Source: Dermatemys mawii
Taxonomy: Eukaryota; Chordata; Testudines; Dermatemydidae
Direction: 5' to 3'
Assembly (NCBI GenBank): GCA_007922305.1
Contig: ML677373.1
Span: 13,849,660 to 13,913,659 of the forward strand
DNA length: 64,000 nt
Shown: positions 45,001-56,539 of the stretch, piece by piece
Layout of the letters: each line of letters opens with the position of its first letter
Position numbering within the stretch: position 1 is the first letter of the stretch
Program-made: the position numbers and the translations under genes
Notes under the pieces: model-generated
Database searches by the model: none
What the model was told of the DNA's origin: nothing
Seen by the model: the letters and a program-made list of their open reading frames with translations, nothing else

Positions 45001-45387
45001 GAGACACAACAGCCCCCCTGCCCCTACTGTTTCTAAGAGCCCATGGGCCAGTTACCGGCCTCGGGGGCTCACTGCCTTCCACACACACAGCTGTGGAGGC
45101 TGCATTGGGGGGACAGGGCGATTTCCTACTTCCGCCCGGGCTGCACTAAGTTCAGGGTGGGCGGGGCCCACCCAGCCCCCTGGATCCCACCACTGCCCTT
45201 CCCCCTACAGTGTCCCACTGCCTCGCCCTGTCCCACAGACGGACTCTGCCTCTAACTCTCCGCTTCCCAGGGCCGAGCCCTGCTCCCCCCCACCCCAGCC
45301 GGTCTCGACCCCAGGCCCCTCCTCCCCCCCCCAGGCCGCACACTCACGCAGCCTGTTCACCGCCACCAGTCGCCCCAGCACCGCCAT
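39088..45387 (-). CDS. MRPL27: Mitochondrial large ribosomal subunit protein bL27m
   Basis: Component of the mitochondrial 39S subunit whose bacterial homologue reaches toward the peptidyl-transferase centre. Minus-strand exons: 45387-45348, 40750-40628, 39808-39741, 39294-39088. They give 145 residues against 148 in human. The N-terminus [18 protein letters not shown] looks like a mitochondrial targeting peptide. Conserved L27 features follow: [56 protein letters not shown] and a C-terminal GSFKLVTML. Exon 2 must start at 40750: the next AG (exon from 40733) breaks the frame with exon 1, while the upstream AG restores [13 protein letters not shown], which aligns with human. Intron 1 is about 4.6 kb and full of repeats. 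The ATG sits in a GGAAGATGGCGG context, resembling a YY1-type initiator. Confidence 0.95.
41125..41745. mobile_element. Penelope-like element fragment with inverted terminal arms
   Basis: Arm 41125-41216 is the reverse complement of arm 41609-41701; the second arm continues into the tail GATACAGACTAACACGGC. On the minus strand the middle keeps a decayed coding remnant (for example [19 protein letters not shown], from about 41535 leftward). The arms carry decayed versions of the hammerhead-like core seen at 1951. Confidence 0.6.
41775..41945 (-). repeat. MIR/CORE-SINE-like element
   Basis: ATGCCTCAGTTTCCCCATCC core on the reverse strand, with the family's flanking blocks. Confidence 0.55.
42301..42611. 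mobile_element. hAT non-autonomous transposon (311 bp) with perfect target-site duplication
   Basis: Terminal inverted repeats CAGGGGTCAGCAATCTTT and ATAGGTTGCCTACCCCTG. Both ends are flanked by the same 8 bases CTCTAAAT (42293-42300 and 42612-42619), the target-site length of hAT elements. Confidence 0.92.
43985..44330. repeat. Probable dispersed repeat
   Basis: Holds the phrases TAACTCCACTGAAGTCAA and AGTAACTTCAGTGATTTC, which recall a dispersed amniote repeat. Low certainty. Confidence 0.3.
44745..44885 (+). repeat. MIR/CORE-SINE-like element, 5' part
   Basis: AATAATACCTAGCTCTTCTA and GAGCTCAAAGTGCTTTAAAA. Confidence 0.55.
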
Positions 45388-45389
45388 CT

Positions 45390-45903
45390 TCCTGCACCAC
45401 CGCTTCCGCTTCCGGTGGGGGCCGCTTCCGCCTCCGGCGCAGGATTTCCGGTCAAGAGAGGAGGCGGAGGCAGCAGGTTTGAATGAGGGGGCGGCCAGAC
45501 TCGGATGCCTGGGTTCTCTCAGGGGCCTGTGAGGGCGGGGTCTGTGTGCGCGGGGAGCGGGGACGACGGCACGGACCCGCCTCAGGGGGCGGGTGGCTCC
45601 CTCCCCAGGCCCTCGCCTCTCCGCGGGGTAGGCTGCGCGCGCCCCCCCGGCGGCTCGTGCTTGAGGGGATAGGGGGGCGAGGCCCCTCCTGACCCTAGCG
45701 GCCGTAAACTGGCCTGTTTCTCTGGGTCTTGAAGCCCGAGATCTGGTTACCTCTCTGGGGCCCCCGCTGCAGAACTGGGTGGTTACAGGCCATTGAGTTG
45801 CCCGGCCCCTTCCGTGGGGACTGACTGCAGCCGGCCCCTCATTGCTCTGCTTCCCGTCCCTAGGCCCTGCGTGCGGCTCGTTGGAAGGCACCGACTAACC
45901 ACG
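45390..45903. promoter_or_regulatory. Bidirectional CpG-rich promoter of MRPL27 and EME1
   Basis: The two start codons face apart with 516 bases between them (45387 and 45904). The interval is rich in G+C and CpG, and CpG enrichment spreads left to about 45040. Four TTCCG cores (ETS-family sites) lie at 45404, 45410, 45426 and 45446, just upstream of the MRPL27 ATG. No TATA box is seen. Typical of housekeeping head-to-head pairs. Confidence 0.8.
45864..45903 (+). other. EME1: EME1 5' UTR part of first coding exon
   Basis: A pyrimidine-rich tract ending CCCTAG at 45863 looks like an acceptor just ahead of the ATG. The message then begins in a separate noncoding exon in the CpG-rich stretch upstream. 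Inference from splice-like sequence. Confidence 0.45.
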
Positions 45904-48900
45904 ATGTCCCTGGAGTCGGAGGAGAGCGACGTGGAGGACCCGCCAAAGTTCACTTTCGTAAAGCAACAGCTTCCTGCGGTAAAAAGCAGCAGCAGCTGCC
46001 AGCCTCCTTCAAAGGAGCGAGTGGTGGTGATCTGCAGCTCTGACTCCGAGGAATTCTCTCCCCCTTCCCCGAGGTTGGAAAAGTTCCCGGGCAACCAGGA
46101 TTCTGACCGAGCCAGCTCTTGTAAGGATGCGATTGCAAGGCTAAGCAGCGAGAGTGAGGAAGAGGAGATAATACCCTTATCTGAAAGACTAAGGGGGAAA
46201 CTGGTGAACAGCGAGTCCTCCAAAACTAGTATTTTGCTTTCTGAGGCCCAGCAACTGAGTAGCTGTGATGCAGTGTGTAAAGCCAGGGGTACTGTGCATT
46301 GTCAGAACTATGAACAAGTGGTTACTGATTGCAGAGAACAGTCACTGCCAAAGGCTTCTGACATGCAGGCAAGAACCCCTGTCTCACCTTGGCAAATATC
46401 AGATAGTGACCAAGATGATGCCACAGAGGATTCCAAGAGGGTTCCTTTGCATCAGCCTCCAGTTTGTCTGTCAGACTCTCCAGCCCGGAGTAGCAGGTGT
46501 CTGGTGGCAGAGGCAAGTTCAGAAATGTCCCCTCCTCAGAAGAAATCAAAACACAGCAAGGAGGAGAGAGAGAGGGCTCGTCAGGCTGCTTTGCAGAGGA
46601 GGAGAGAGCGGGAAATGCAGAAGGAGCAGTGGGAGCAGGACCGAGAGAGGAAGAAGGCTCTTGCCAACATGCTGAAGGCCCAGCGACCAGAAGAGTGCCT
46701 GAAGCACATAACAGTGGTGCTGGATCCAGGTACCATTCCTCATCTTTTCTTTCAGCCTTGAATTAACTGACAGCCCTCGTTGTAGACCCCTGACCTTTGC
46801 ACCCATCTCAGTTCTCTTACAGGTAGAAGGAGGTGGGCAAGTCCTCAGTGCTTTGCAGTCCATGAACTGTGGCTGTGTGATAGAGAATCAGCCTGTTCCC
46901 TGTAGCATCACCTGGAGGAGGAGGAGGGCTGAGTCATCTCAGGTAGGGAACCACAGATGTCTAAAGTTTACACCTTTTTCTTCCTCTGTGCTTAGCACCC
47001 AGGGTTTGTGTTGCCTGGAGATCTGCAGTTGCTGGTGGTACTCTTGTGTCTGTCCGTGAGCTACCCAGAGAATCTTAAAATGAGACTGACTTCTTTTTGG
47101 TCTTTCCTTGGCATGTAAAACTTCATTTCCCACTTGTTCTCACTAGCTCTTCTTCTCCATACTATGTAACTAAAAACCCCAAGACTTACCTTTCTCATCT
47201 CATCTCTTTCCCAGTCGTAATAACTCTGGCTACTTTCTTCTCAAGCTTCCTGGGAGCCACTTTTATCATTTCTGAAGGAAGATTTAGATTTCCCCTTTGT
47301 TTCCTCTCTTTGGAGTGTCACGAGAGTTCTGTTCCCAGATACACTTGTCTTATATTTCTTATTTCTGTGATTTTCTTTTTTTCCCCCTCCCTCCCTAGGT
47401 TTAACCTTTGGCTTTATTTCTAGTGAGAGTACACCCATTTCTACACCTGATTTGATACTGTCTAACTGCTTGCTATGGCTTTGTCAGCTCCTGGTTGACC
47501 CTACTCCTGAATGTTTCAGAAATTAGTCTTCCTCTTGAGTTAAAACTCCTTTAGTGATTTCAGAGACATAGAATAAACCTGGACCTTAAGAAATGGTTGC
47601 CAGGACAGAAATCTTGGAATGTTATCCTGATCTGAACTCTTTCTGTTTTCCCTCTCCCTTGAAATAGTGCCAGTCCTTATCTTGGCCTTATTCTTCTGAA
47701 ATGCTTACCTGTACCTTTATTCCCATTCTGGACTATTCTAAATCCCTCTCTTATGGTCTTCTTAAATCTCAGCTATACTCTGGCCAGACTACTTTTCCTT
47801 CCGGAAGTGGAACCATTACATCCCCATCGTCCATGCTACCTCTGCTGCCTTCTTATCCATCTTTGAATTCAATTTCAAATTCCTTTGCTGGTATTGAGAC
47901 TTCCCAATAGACGTTCTCTCCCTCCACAATACTTCTGACCTTGTGCCTATCTGCTGGCCCCATCACTCACTCACCTCGCTTGTTCTCATCCCTCCCCAGA
48001 AGGATAGCTGTTGTTCACTCTGATCTGGAACTTGCTCCCCTCATTTCAGGCCACTGTGCCACTTCTCCTTGTTGAATCTTTCCTACTAGTGACACTCTGT
48101 AAAGCAGATTGATACTAATCTATTAATGCTATATAAACACAATTAATTGTCCCTATCCTCAGACCCTTCTTTCTGCTGAGCTCTCAAGGGGGAGGGGTAG
48201 CTCAATGGTTTGAGCATTGGCCTGCTAAAGCCAGGGTTGTGAGTTCAATTCTTGAGGGGGCCATTTAGGCAACAAGTGGGACAAAAATCTGTTGGATGAT
48301 TTAATTGGGTATTGGTCCTGCTTTGAGCAGCAGGTTGGACTAGATGATCTCCTGAGGTTCCTTCCAACCCCGATCTTCCATGATACTGTATTAATGTTCT
48401 CCACTTTGGTGTCATGTTTTTCTGCACCTTATAACTACACTGGTCTCTTGCTGTTCCCAGCCTTTTGCACGCTCTCTCAGATTACTAATAAACTGATGCC
48501 ACATGTGCACTATAAAACTCCTCAGCAATCTGAATAGCTCTGCCCTTCTGCCTCTTTTTAGTGACCATGGCAATGAACAGGAGCGTCAGCTTAAGGGAGA
48601 TGGGTCATTAACAAGCTCTCAGATTGAAATGTTTCATGTATGGCTAAAACCCTAGGTATAAGCAAAGCTAGGATCAGAATAGGATCGCTTTCACAAATAC
48701 CTTGAATTCAGCACGTGTTCAACTGTGGACAGGTTGAAGAAAGCAGCTGGATAGAAGAACCCAATATCCTGGTTCTGCTTCACTTGGAGGATTTTGTATC
48801 CATGATCTACAGCTACAGACAGGTGAGGTTGCTCATGGTCTGTATGTACTCGTGGTTTCTCAGACAAAGGGGTTACCCATTTTTCTTTTTATGGAGGTTT

Positions 48901-51900
48901 GTTTTGGAGGCTTAGGGCAAATAACAATTTTCCTGTTTTAAAATAATATAAATGTCCAATGCTGTCAAGCCTTCCAAACTGGTGAGATGGAACCACTCTC
49001 CTCTCCCCCTCCCCCCAACCCCAATTGTTGCTGTAGTGGAAGGAGGCCTTGGGAGTGTAGAAATTTCTCTGCATGTTGAGGGGTTTGACTTAACTGCAGC
49101 ACTGGAACCTGAGACTCCAGTTCTGCAAGTGGATTTGCGTGAGCAAACCCTTATGTCTGCATGGTTCAAGCTGTAGGATTGGGGCCTGAGGTTGCTCTTT
49201 GCTAGCGTTGTCCTGGACTGTGTCGTTCAAAGAGGGTTTAAATGCTATTTTCTGGCTCTCTTTGCAGGAAGTCCAGGGTGGGACAGAAGGACCAAAGGAG
49301 ACTCTACGGAGCTTCGTAGCTTGTGTCATGGAGAGAGCTCCTGGAAAAACTCTAGCACTGGCTGTAGTTGAACTAGAAAAATATTTCAGGTTTGAATTCT
49401 TCCTTCAGAGATTTCTATGGTGTTTCTTGCAAGACAAGTGCTGGCAGTGGCCACAGCTAGGATGCCATTAGTGTTCTGCTTCATTACTTATACTTCCTAC
49501 TGGCAAAGGCTGAAACATGAAAAATAGCAGGAAGAGCCTCTATAACCAGAGTTCCTTCACTGTTTCGTACAGTGTCTTCTACTGGGGACAGCCGGTAACT
49601 GTCAGTTCCCCAGCAGCCTGCACTTCTGCACCATTCGTATAGTGCCTTCTGCTGGCGCTGGATCAGATGTGGACTCCTGGGCTTTTCTTTCTCTCCTCAG
49701 ATCTCACAAAGTTCAGTCCCGGAAGAAGCTGCGGCAGGCGGTGCTGAATGGAAGCCAAGCAGAAGGACAAGGGAAGCGGAAAAAACGGAAGGCAAAGGGG
49801 GACTCTGGCCCAGAGCTGTCCAGGGTGGAAGTGGAAGAAGTGGGTAAATTGGAGCATTGTTCTCCTTTCCCGGCTCTCTCAGTGATTTAGCGTTTTACCT
49901 GAGAAGATCCGCTCTGTAGTGAGGGGAATTCAACCCCCTTTAACATATGAGTTTATGGGTAGAGAATTTCAGCCTCAGCTCTCTACCTTAGGCAAAGAGG
50001 AACTGACCTGAATATATCTAATAGAAACAAGCTAGACCCAGGGGTTTTGATGTTAGAGAGAATCATGTACTTGGTTTTGTCTTTCTTTTGTCTGTGTTGT
50101 GTCTAAGCGCATTCTCTCGCCCTCTCCTTGCTGCTAGGGAGGCAGCCTGAATGAGATGGAGATTCTCATCTGTGATTAGCTGCTAGAAAACCTTAATGCT
50201 GAACATGCATCCCACCTCGCTGGACAGCAGGGTGTCTTCATGTCAGTTCCAGATGTCATTCCCTTAATGTAGATCTCTGGTGTAACACCCATCATTTTTC
50301 ACAGCCCGGTGGATAACCCTAACCAGAGTGTGTGCAGTAGGTGACAGTGAACACCGGATAGGGTAAAAGGTGCAATAAAGAGGCCTCTCCATGGAGATGT
50401 TAATCTGCTACAACTGAAATTGCATGAAATTGGCATGCAGCACATTTTTCTATAGAGCAACTTGAGGCAATGGATAGAACATCCCAAACTATCTTTTAAT
50501 GCTTCAAACTAGCCATTCCTATGTAGGGGAGCCAGCTGACCTGAAGCAGCCTTCTTGTTCTACAGCAGGCTGCAATAAGGGACCGGGGCAGTGTCCCAAA
50601 AATACCTTGCCACCTCTGATGCTAAGTCGTATGAAGGTCTCTGTCGCTCCACAATCTTGTACCTGTTGTTTGCTGTCTTGATCAAGTGTGGCTGTTTCTG
50701 GAGGCTTCTTGGGTTTGTGTCCCCTCCCAAAACATCCCCTAAATGTTTGACCTAAGCAAAAAGGGTAGGGATTGGACTTGAGGCTGGTGTGTGCTTGGGG
50801 AGGGTGTGTGAGTCACCTCACTCACTCCTGGGCCCTATCATGTCTACAGGCATTGGTGGATCTGCAGCTTCACACAGGAGTCCAGGTTAGAATCCTCGAG
50901 AGTTGGAAGGATCTTGGAGACTTTGCCAGTATGTTCACCAAAGCTGTAGCTGAAGCACCATTCAAGTGAGTGAGCGTGTGGGATTTATTTTATAAGCTAA
51001 CTTGCTTTTGGAGATATCCTCAGGAGAGGCCTAATTTTCATGAGTATTGGAGGGGAACAGTAATCCTACAGCCTTATGTCAGTGCTACACAGTACAGTAC
51101 ATTCTTCACTGCAAAAAAGAGGGTGTCTTCTTAACTCAAGGTAGCTAACTTAGGTTAAAATAGCAGTGAAGAGAGAATGATTCTGCTTTAACTTGGATAA
51201 GCAGCATGAGTTAAAGCCTATAGGGCAGCCTGGAATTGAACTCAGTTAAAAGCTGAGTTGCAATGTCTTCATTGCTACTTTAACCTGAGTTAAGAATACA
51301 CTTTTTTCACAGTGAAGACACATCCTCAAAGACCAGGCAGTCCTGGAAGCCATTGATGAGGTACCTTAAAGCAGACAATGTTAGTGCCTCTTGTATTGAA
51401 ACAGGTGGTGCATTGGGCTACAACCCCTAGAGCTTGTTTCTCCTAGACAGTGTTAGAGTCTGACTTGAGAGAGTGTGTCAAGCACAGATCTTCTTTTCAG
51501 TCTGTGTTTGGAGGTGGAAAGGGGATGTAAATAACTGCCCTATAACTGGATTAAATTGCTACAGACCAGCTTTTATGCTTCACCCTGAAAATATTTGTGA
51601 TTTGAGAGATGTCACTGAGACAGAATCCCCAGTTAGTAGATGATCATAAGACACTATTGTAATTATTCTCACAGGTCATTCCCCAGCAGTGTAAAGTTGA
51701 ATTCCATACTAGCACACTCATCACAGCAGTTTCACTGTCTGTCTCACAATAACATCCATGAAAACACATAAACATTTAACATGCTTTTGTATGCTGCTTA
51801 GAATGTCTTTTGACAGCTTGAATTCTGTTTCCACAGATTGCATGTGCATTGGTTTGTTGCAGGATTGCTCATAGTGCTTGGGCCATGGGTATCAAGAATA

Positions 51901-53946
51901 AAAAGCACAGATTATTTGGGTCAGTGTCTGCTCTATACCCAGTTCCTTTTGTGCTGCTCTTGCTAAGAGGAATCCCTGGGTAGCACAAAGCCAACATAGC
52001 TGCCTCTGCGCCCTTTGTTATAGCCAACCCTGCTTCCAATGTGCCACGCTCTCTGGTTATTTTCCACCCCAATAAAAGGATCTTGCTAACACTTGTAGGG
52101 AAGGTAAGTCACATTTTGCACATCCACCTTGAAACTATTGCTCTCTCTAATTCTGTACTGGATGTGAGGCTTCCCTGCTCTGTGTCCATTGCTTCTCTCT
52201 CCAGTTATCTTCTGCATTTCTCAACAGATAAGTGTTGTGATTGTGTTGCTCTCCTTCCCTTCTGTGCCCTCTGCAGGAAAGATCGAGAGAAAACCGGCTT
52301 CTCCTTCTACCTGGAGAGCGAGTGGTGTAGGGGGGTGAAGGTGGACCGCTCAGGGAAGGGACTCGCGCAGGTTTGGAAGAGGCAGATCCAACAGTTCAAC
52401 CGGGTCAGTCTGGAGATGGCCAGTGCCATTGTGGCTGCATACCCTTCTCCTCTGCTTCTGAATCAGGTAAGGGTGCTCTATGGTTATTGATACAATTGTG
52501 CGCACATAGCTACTAATGCAATGAGGGGAAGAATGTTACTTGTGTTAAATAACTTCACAGAGATTAATTCTGAGATATTGATCCCATGTCAGCTTAGAAT
52601 ACTTTGTTTGAAATACCCAGTCCCCTCGTAGCAGTGCATGGGAGTAATCGTGGCAAATGCTTTCTACTTCCATAGCGCCTTTCACTGCAGGCTCTCAAAA
52701 CGTTTCCAAAGGTGGCCCTTATCCCCATTTTACAAAAGAGAAAAGTGAGGCAGATTGTAACCCAGCCTCAGCACGCCAATGAGTTAGTGACAGAGCCAGG
52801 AATAAAACTCCAGTCTCCTAATTCCTCTGCTCTAAGAATTAGATCGCATGTGAGGGAGATGCGGACAACAAGAAGGAGAGCTGTTTTTATAGGATACCAG
52901 AGTAATCTATGGAAAAACTGGGCCTGCCTGATACGTTCTTTTCCTGTTCACTCCCACCCCCCATAAATATTTGAAATAATTTGTGGTAGTTCATAAGGAA
53001 CCTTCACTTGCGCTTCTGGCATTGTCTCTCAATGTGTCAGATGTGAGGCACGCCTGCGTATGAAACTTAATCTGGAAGAAAGCAGGGTGTGAATTTAAAG
53101 CAGACTGATTGTTCCTGATTAATTGAATGTGTGGATGCTTTAAGCCAAACTAAGTCTTGAATCAATCCACTTCTAAAGTGGATTAAACTAATTTGGAATA
53201 AGAGCATCTACACTTGAGTTAATCAAGAATAATTATTCTGGATTAACTCCCTGTGTAGACAAGCCACTCACAGGATTTGTTGAAACTCCAACAGTGGTGA
53301 CCGATGCCGTTTCAGTCAAAGGCTTTAAATGCAAGGGATGGAAGAAATGACTTCTCTGCATCCACTGGCTTTGGCAGAAAGTCTCAGTCTGGCGTTAACA
53401 GAATGAAGCTATTGAGAGATCTTTGTCTTATTCAAGCAAGTGAGAGTCTGAAATTTAGTAAGGCCCCCTGGCAGAGAGGGGAAAATGAATCTCCAGTCCT
53501 GCTAAGTAAAGCAGCACTGGCTGTTCTAGATGTATCCAGGCTGAACGTTTCTTTGTTGCAGTTCATGGCACAATCCTAACTGTGCACATAGCAGGAATTC
53601 AATACGTACAGACTGACAGTGGGTGCTACCTCTTAGCTGCCAAGTGAGGTCTGGTGGGAGAACTGATAAGAGGAGTGTAAAACATGAAAGGCTGAAGCAG
53701 TGAAGGAACCCTTCCCCTCTGTGGACAAAGGAATGTGACAATGGATGAAATTCCTTTTACTGTTTTTAGGCCTATCATAGATGCCTTTCTGAGCGGGAGC
53801 AACAGAACATGCTCGCTGACATATCTGTGCGCCGTGGCAATGGGGTAACCGCCACGTCACGGCGGGTTGGACCAGAACTCTCCAAACGGATTTACCTGCA
53901 GATGACTTCTCACAATCCTGATCTCTCTCTGGATGTCACTGGCTAG
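45904..53946 (+). CDS. EME1: EME1, non-catalytic partner of the MUS81 structure-specific endonuclease
   Basis: With MUS81 it cuts branched DNA such as 3' flaps, replication forks and nicked Holliday junctions in the nucleus. Coding exons: 45904-46729, 46812-46942, 48733-48822, 49268-49389, 49701-49839, 50850-50965, 52277-52466, 53770-53946. They total 1791 nt, 596 aa plus TAG (human 570). Residues 1-260 are acidic and low-complexity; they include [11 protein letters not shown] (40-50), which looks like a SUMO-interacting motif, and [16 protein letters not shown], conserved with human. A Lys/Arg/Glu-rich stretch leads to [12 protein letters not shown], the start of the ERCC4-like domain. Later landmarks are [47 protein letters not shown] and [24 protein letters not shown]. 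The C-terminus ([15 protein letters not shown]) is the HhH2 region. Coding exon 2 starts at 46812, not 46823: only the upstream AG keeps frame and gives DPVLLQ as in human. Exon 5 encodes a basic linker (GKRKKRKAK). Confidence 0.95.
48187..48390 (+). mobile_element. tRNA-derived SINE, Cry type (turtle)
   Basis: tRNA-like head with A box TAGCTCAATGG (48198-48208) and B box GAGTTCAATTC (48241-48251). It is followed by a body and a CR1-like tail GGACTAGATGATCTCCTGAG with CCTTCCAACCCCGAT. This family is characteristic of cryptodiran turtles. Lies in EME1 intron 2. Confidence 0.85.
51103..51318. mobile_element. MITE with inverted repeats in EME1 intron 6
   Basis: TCTTCACTGCAAAAAAGAGG at the left is mirrored by CTTTTTTCACAGTGAAGA at the right. 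The inner TTCTTAACTCAAGGTAGC also pairs with GCTACTTTAACCTGAGTTAA. Confidence 0.75.
52660..52835 (+). repeat. MIR/CORE-SINE-like element
   Basis: CATAGCGCCTTTCACTGCAG, CCCCATTTTACAAAAGAGAA and GACAGAGCCAGGAATAAAAC. Confidence 0.65.
53083..53268. mobile_element. MITE-like repeat in EME1 intron 7
   Basis: Shares GGTGTGAATTTAAAG and AAAGTGGATTAA with 31871-32152 and ends in CTGTGTAGACAAGCC. Confidence 0.55.
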
Positions 53947-54012
53947 TCCAAGAGAACATGGGTTTTACTGGTTAAACATATTCATCTCCCTTCTAGAAAA
54001 AGTGAATTAACT

Positions 54013-54018
54013 AATAAA
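54013..54018 (+). terminator. EME1: EME1 polyadenylation signal, proximal
   Basis: AATAAA 67 bases after the stop. A second AATAAA at 54242-54247 may be used instead. Confidence 0.55.
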
Positions 54019-54241
54019 TGGAGTCCTGGGTTTTGCTAGTAAAAACTTAAAATCTCCTGTTTCTGAAGCCTGCAACGGTGAACACCTGCCCTGTGGGACA
54101 AGGATGCCTGAAATGCTCTACAGGCAGTGTTTTCAGAAGGCACTGCAATGTTTTCCTTGGTCAAGGTGCTGTGATGCTGTCCTCAAATGCCGTACCGGTA
54201 GTTTCTTTCTGCCTATGATAAATTGCATTGTCTGTCCTGGG

Positions 54242-54247
54242 AATAAA
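54242..54247 (+). terminator. EME1: EME1 polyadenylation signal, distal
   Basis: AATAAA about 296 bases after the stop codon. It precedes the presumed 3' end of the convergent LRRC59 transcript, so the two messages need not overlap. Confidence 0.5.
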
Positions 54248-54687
54248 TCTTCTCCACTCTTTGAAGGAGGAGGTTTGCTCTAGGACCTATTAGGATTGCT
54301 GTGTAGGGCCAGCTCTCCTCTACATGAGACAAGTTATTTCCAGTGTTATCCTTTAAGGAAACCAGCTGCTACTATTTGTCCTTTCCCACACCAGTGAGTT
54401 TTTTAAAAAACATAACTCAGTGCTAGTACTGGCGGGACATTGACTCATTCATAGCTGTCTAATAACACTTGCTCAGAAACAGCACAACCCTGTAGTCTGA
54501 GTGGGGGAGAATTTTGTATCTGGTGCAGAAAGGAAGAATCTCACCCGACCCCTTCAGTAATGAAAGATGTTTTGTACCCCACTCAGGTACAAAGTTTAGA
54601 GCTGCACTGACTCAAAGGCTCCAGCTTGATCTACGACAGCCTGAAGTGTGATTTAGGGATTAGAGAACGGGCGGAGCTCTAACAGGC

Positions 54688-54693
54688 TTTATT
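54688..54693 (-). terminator. LRRC59: Candidate LRRC59 polyadenylation signal
   Basis: TTTATT on +, AATAAA on the LRRC59 strand. It would give a 3' UTR of about 1.85 kb, in keeping with the long human LRRC59 3' UTR as I recall it. Confidence 0.4.
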
Positions 54694-56539
54694 TGCAGCA
54701 AGAGATGCTCTAAGCTAGGGAGGATCTCCCTTTGGATATGTGCACTTAACTTTCCCTGAAGCCATCAGCACTCAGATGCATGTGTGAGGGCAGCTGAGGT
54801 CTTTCAGTATTCATGTAACAAAGCAATTATTGAAATGAGTGCTAAGTAAAGCCAAATGCTATGCTATGTATATAACTTATTGTACTAGTGACACTACCGA
54901 GGAGAAAATATCAATTTCTCTAATACATCCATGCTGGGATCATCACTACAGCTAGTAGGTGATTTTTTGCATTGCTGTTAATGCTTTTGGGATAGTCCTA
55001 CTGTTAGACTGGGATCTAAATTTTAATATTGTTACCAGTGCATCTGCTGCCTGCTACTGATCTTTCTCCCAAGAGTCAAACTTCACTAGAACAGTTGTTG
55101 GTAAGAACATGCTCCTCTACTAGTGACAACCTATGCCTAAAGGGAGTACCGATGGTTCATAACCAGTAGTTGCAGCACCTCAGAATAACATGCTATTCAG
55201 AAAGCCTATGGTACAAATGTCAGGTACTGCATGTCTGAACTTGCCTCTTTGGGTTAAGTAGTATGCCCCGGCACAGCCTTCAGTCTCTTCCTTTTAGCTG
55301 AAACCCCCTCACCCCTCTGTTACAATGGAGCCAGGAAGCAGTACAATTACCTTTTGTCTCTTTGGATTAAACAGCACAGGTGAAGGCTTATCTTCCTTTC
55401 TGTGATGAACTGCTGGGAGTTAAACACGGGGAATGTGTGACTACAGTAATCCCACCCTGCTGTACAGCAACAGAACAGCTGTGCTGAATTACAGGGGCAC
55501 ACAACATCAGAATGTGTAGACTGTCCAAGATCCTATATTGCTAAGGCCCTAGGAGACAAGATGACCCAAACCAGAGGATGCTAATGTAAAGCTGACCAGT
55601 TTGACACACATTATGGAGAATGGCCTCCAATATATGATGGGCTTTGCCCCGATGTCTTAATGACACTATATCCTAGTGTCATCCATTGACTAATACTGCT
55701 CCTAACATAGGGTGGAGGTGAAAGGTTCTATTTTGATGTCTAATGATAGCACCACTGTCATCTTTCAACAATCCTCCTGGAACCTGCTCTGGCGCTCACT
55801 CAGGGAAAACCAGTCTGCCTGGCTGCCAAGTCTTTCCTTGGAATAGCTGTTTTGACACTAGCTTGATCAGGTTAGTGGTCACATTATGGTGTAATAGTAA
55901 AATATGTTAGGATGCAAGCTCCTAATCAAAACTGAGGTACTGTACAAATGTGTGTAAACAAGGTAAATATCCAGCTCAGAATCAGACACAAAACTGCTGC
56001 AAAAAATGTTATATTGACAAAGCTGACAATTCTTGTTTCATTAGCATTTCATCACTCCACCACTCTGATGTATCAATACACAGCCATCATACATACTTCT
56101 AATTGGTCCTGGAATGGGCTTAGGTATATTTCTATTCCATACAGCCAGACCACCAGTGATTTAGCAAAGGTTTGCATGAACCTTCTTGCAAGTGTCAGCA
56201 GGAAGATGGATATACTCCACTTCCTTTACAGAGCCATAGTTACCCAGATGGGTTATGGCTTTCTTCACCCTCTGACTGGCAACCTCCTGTTCCATTAGTG
56301 AGGGAGAAAGTTTTAACATGTTTTAATTTAATGTGAGCAAATGACAGGAGTTGCAGACCAGCTGAGACACAAGCACAACAAAAATGATCTAAGCAGTAGT
56401 TCTGCTCTGTTCTGAATAAACCAGCAAATCCAGTGCTGACTGATTAAAGGCAGTTTCACCAGAACACAATTCCATAGGAATTCTGGCTGTGTTGATGGTG
56501 GCAAGAGATGCTGACAATGCACATGTCCAGATAGCAGCA

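Larger units (their letters stand above)
40751..45347 (-). other. MRPL27: MRPL27 intron 1
   Basis: A 4.6-kb repeat-filled intron with a Penelope-like fragment, an intact-ended hAT MITE and MIR-like pieces. No other exon recognised. Confidence 0.7.

Noticed and set aside
45205..45891. 228-residue open frame on -
   Set aside because: Lies across the MRPL27/EME1 CpG island and in another frame than MRPL27 exon 1.
48187..48270. Possible tRNA gene from A and B boxes
   Set aside because: The acceptor stem does not close and the sequence runs into a CR1-like tail, so it is a SINE.
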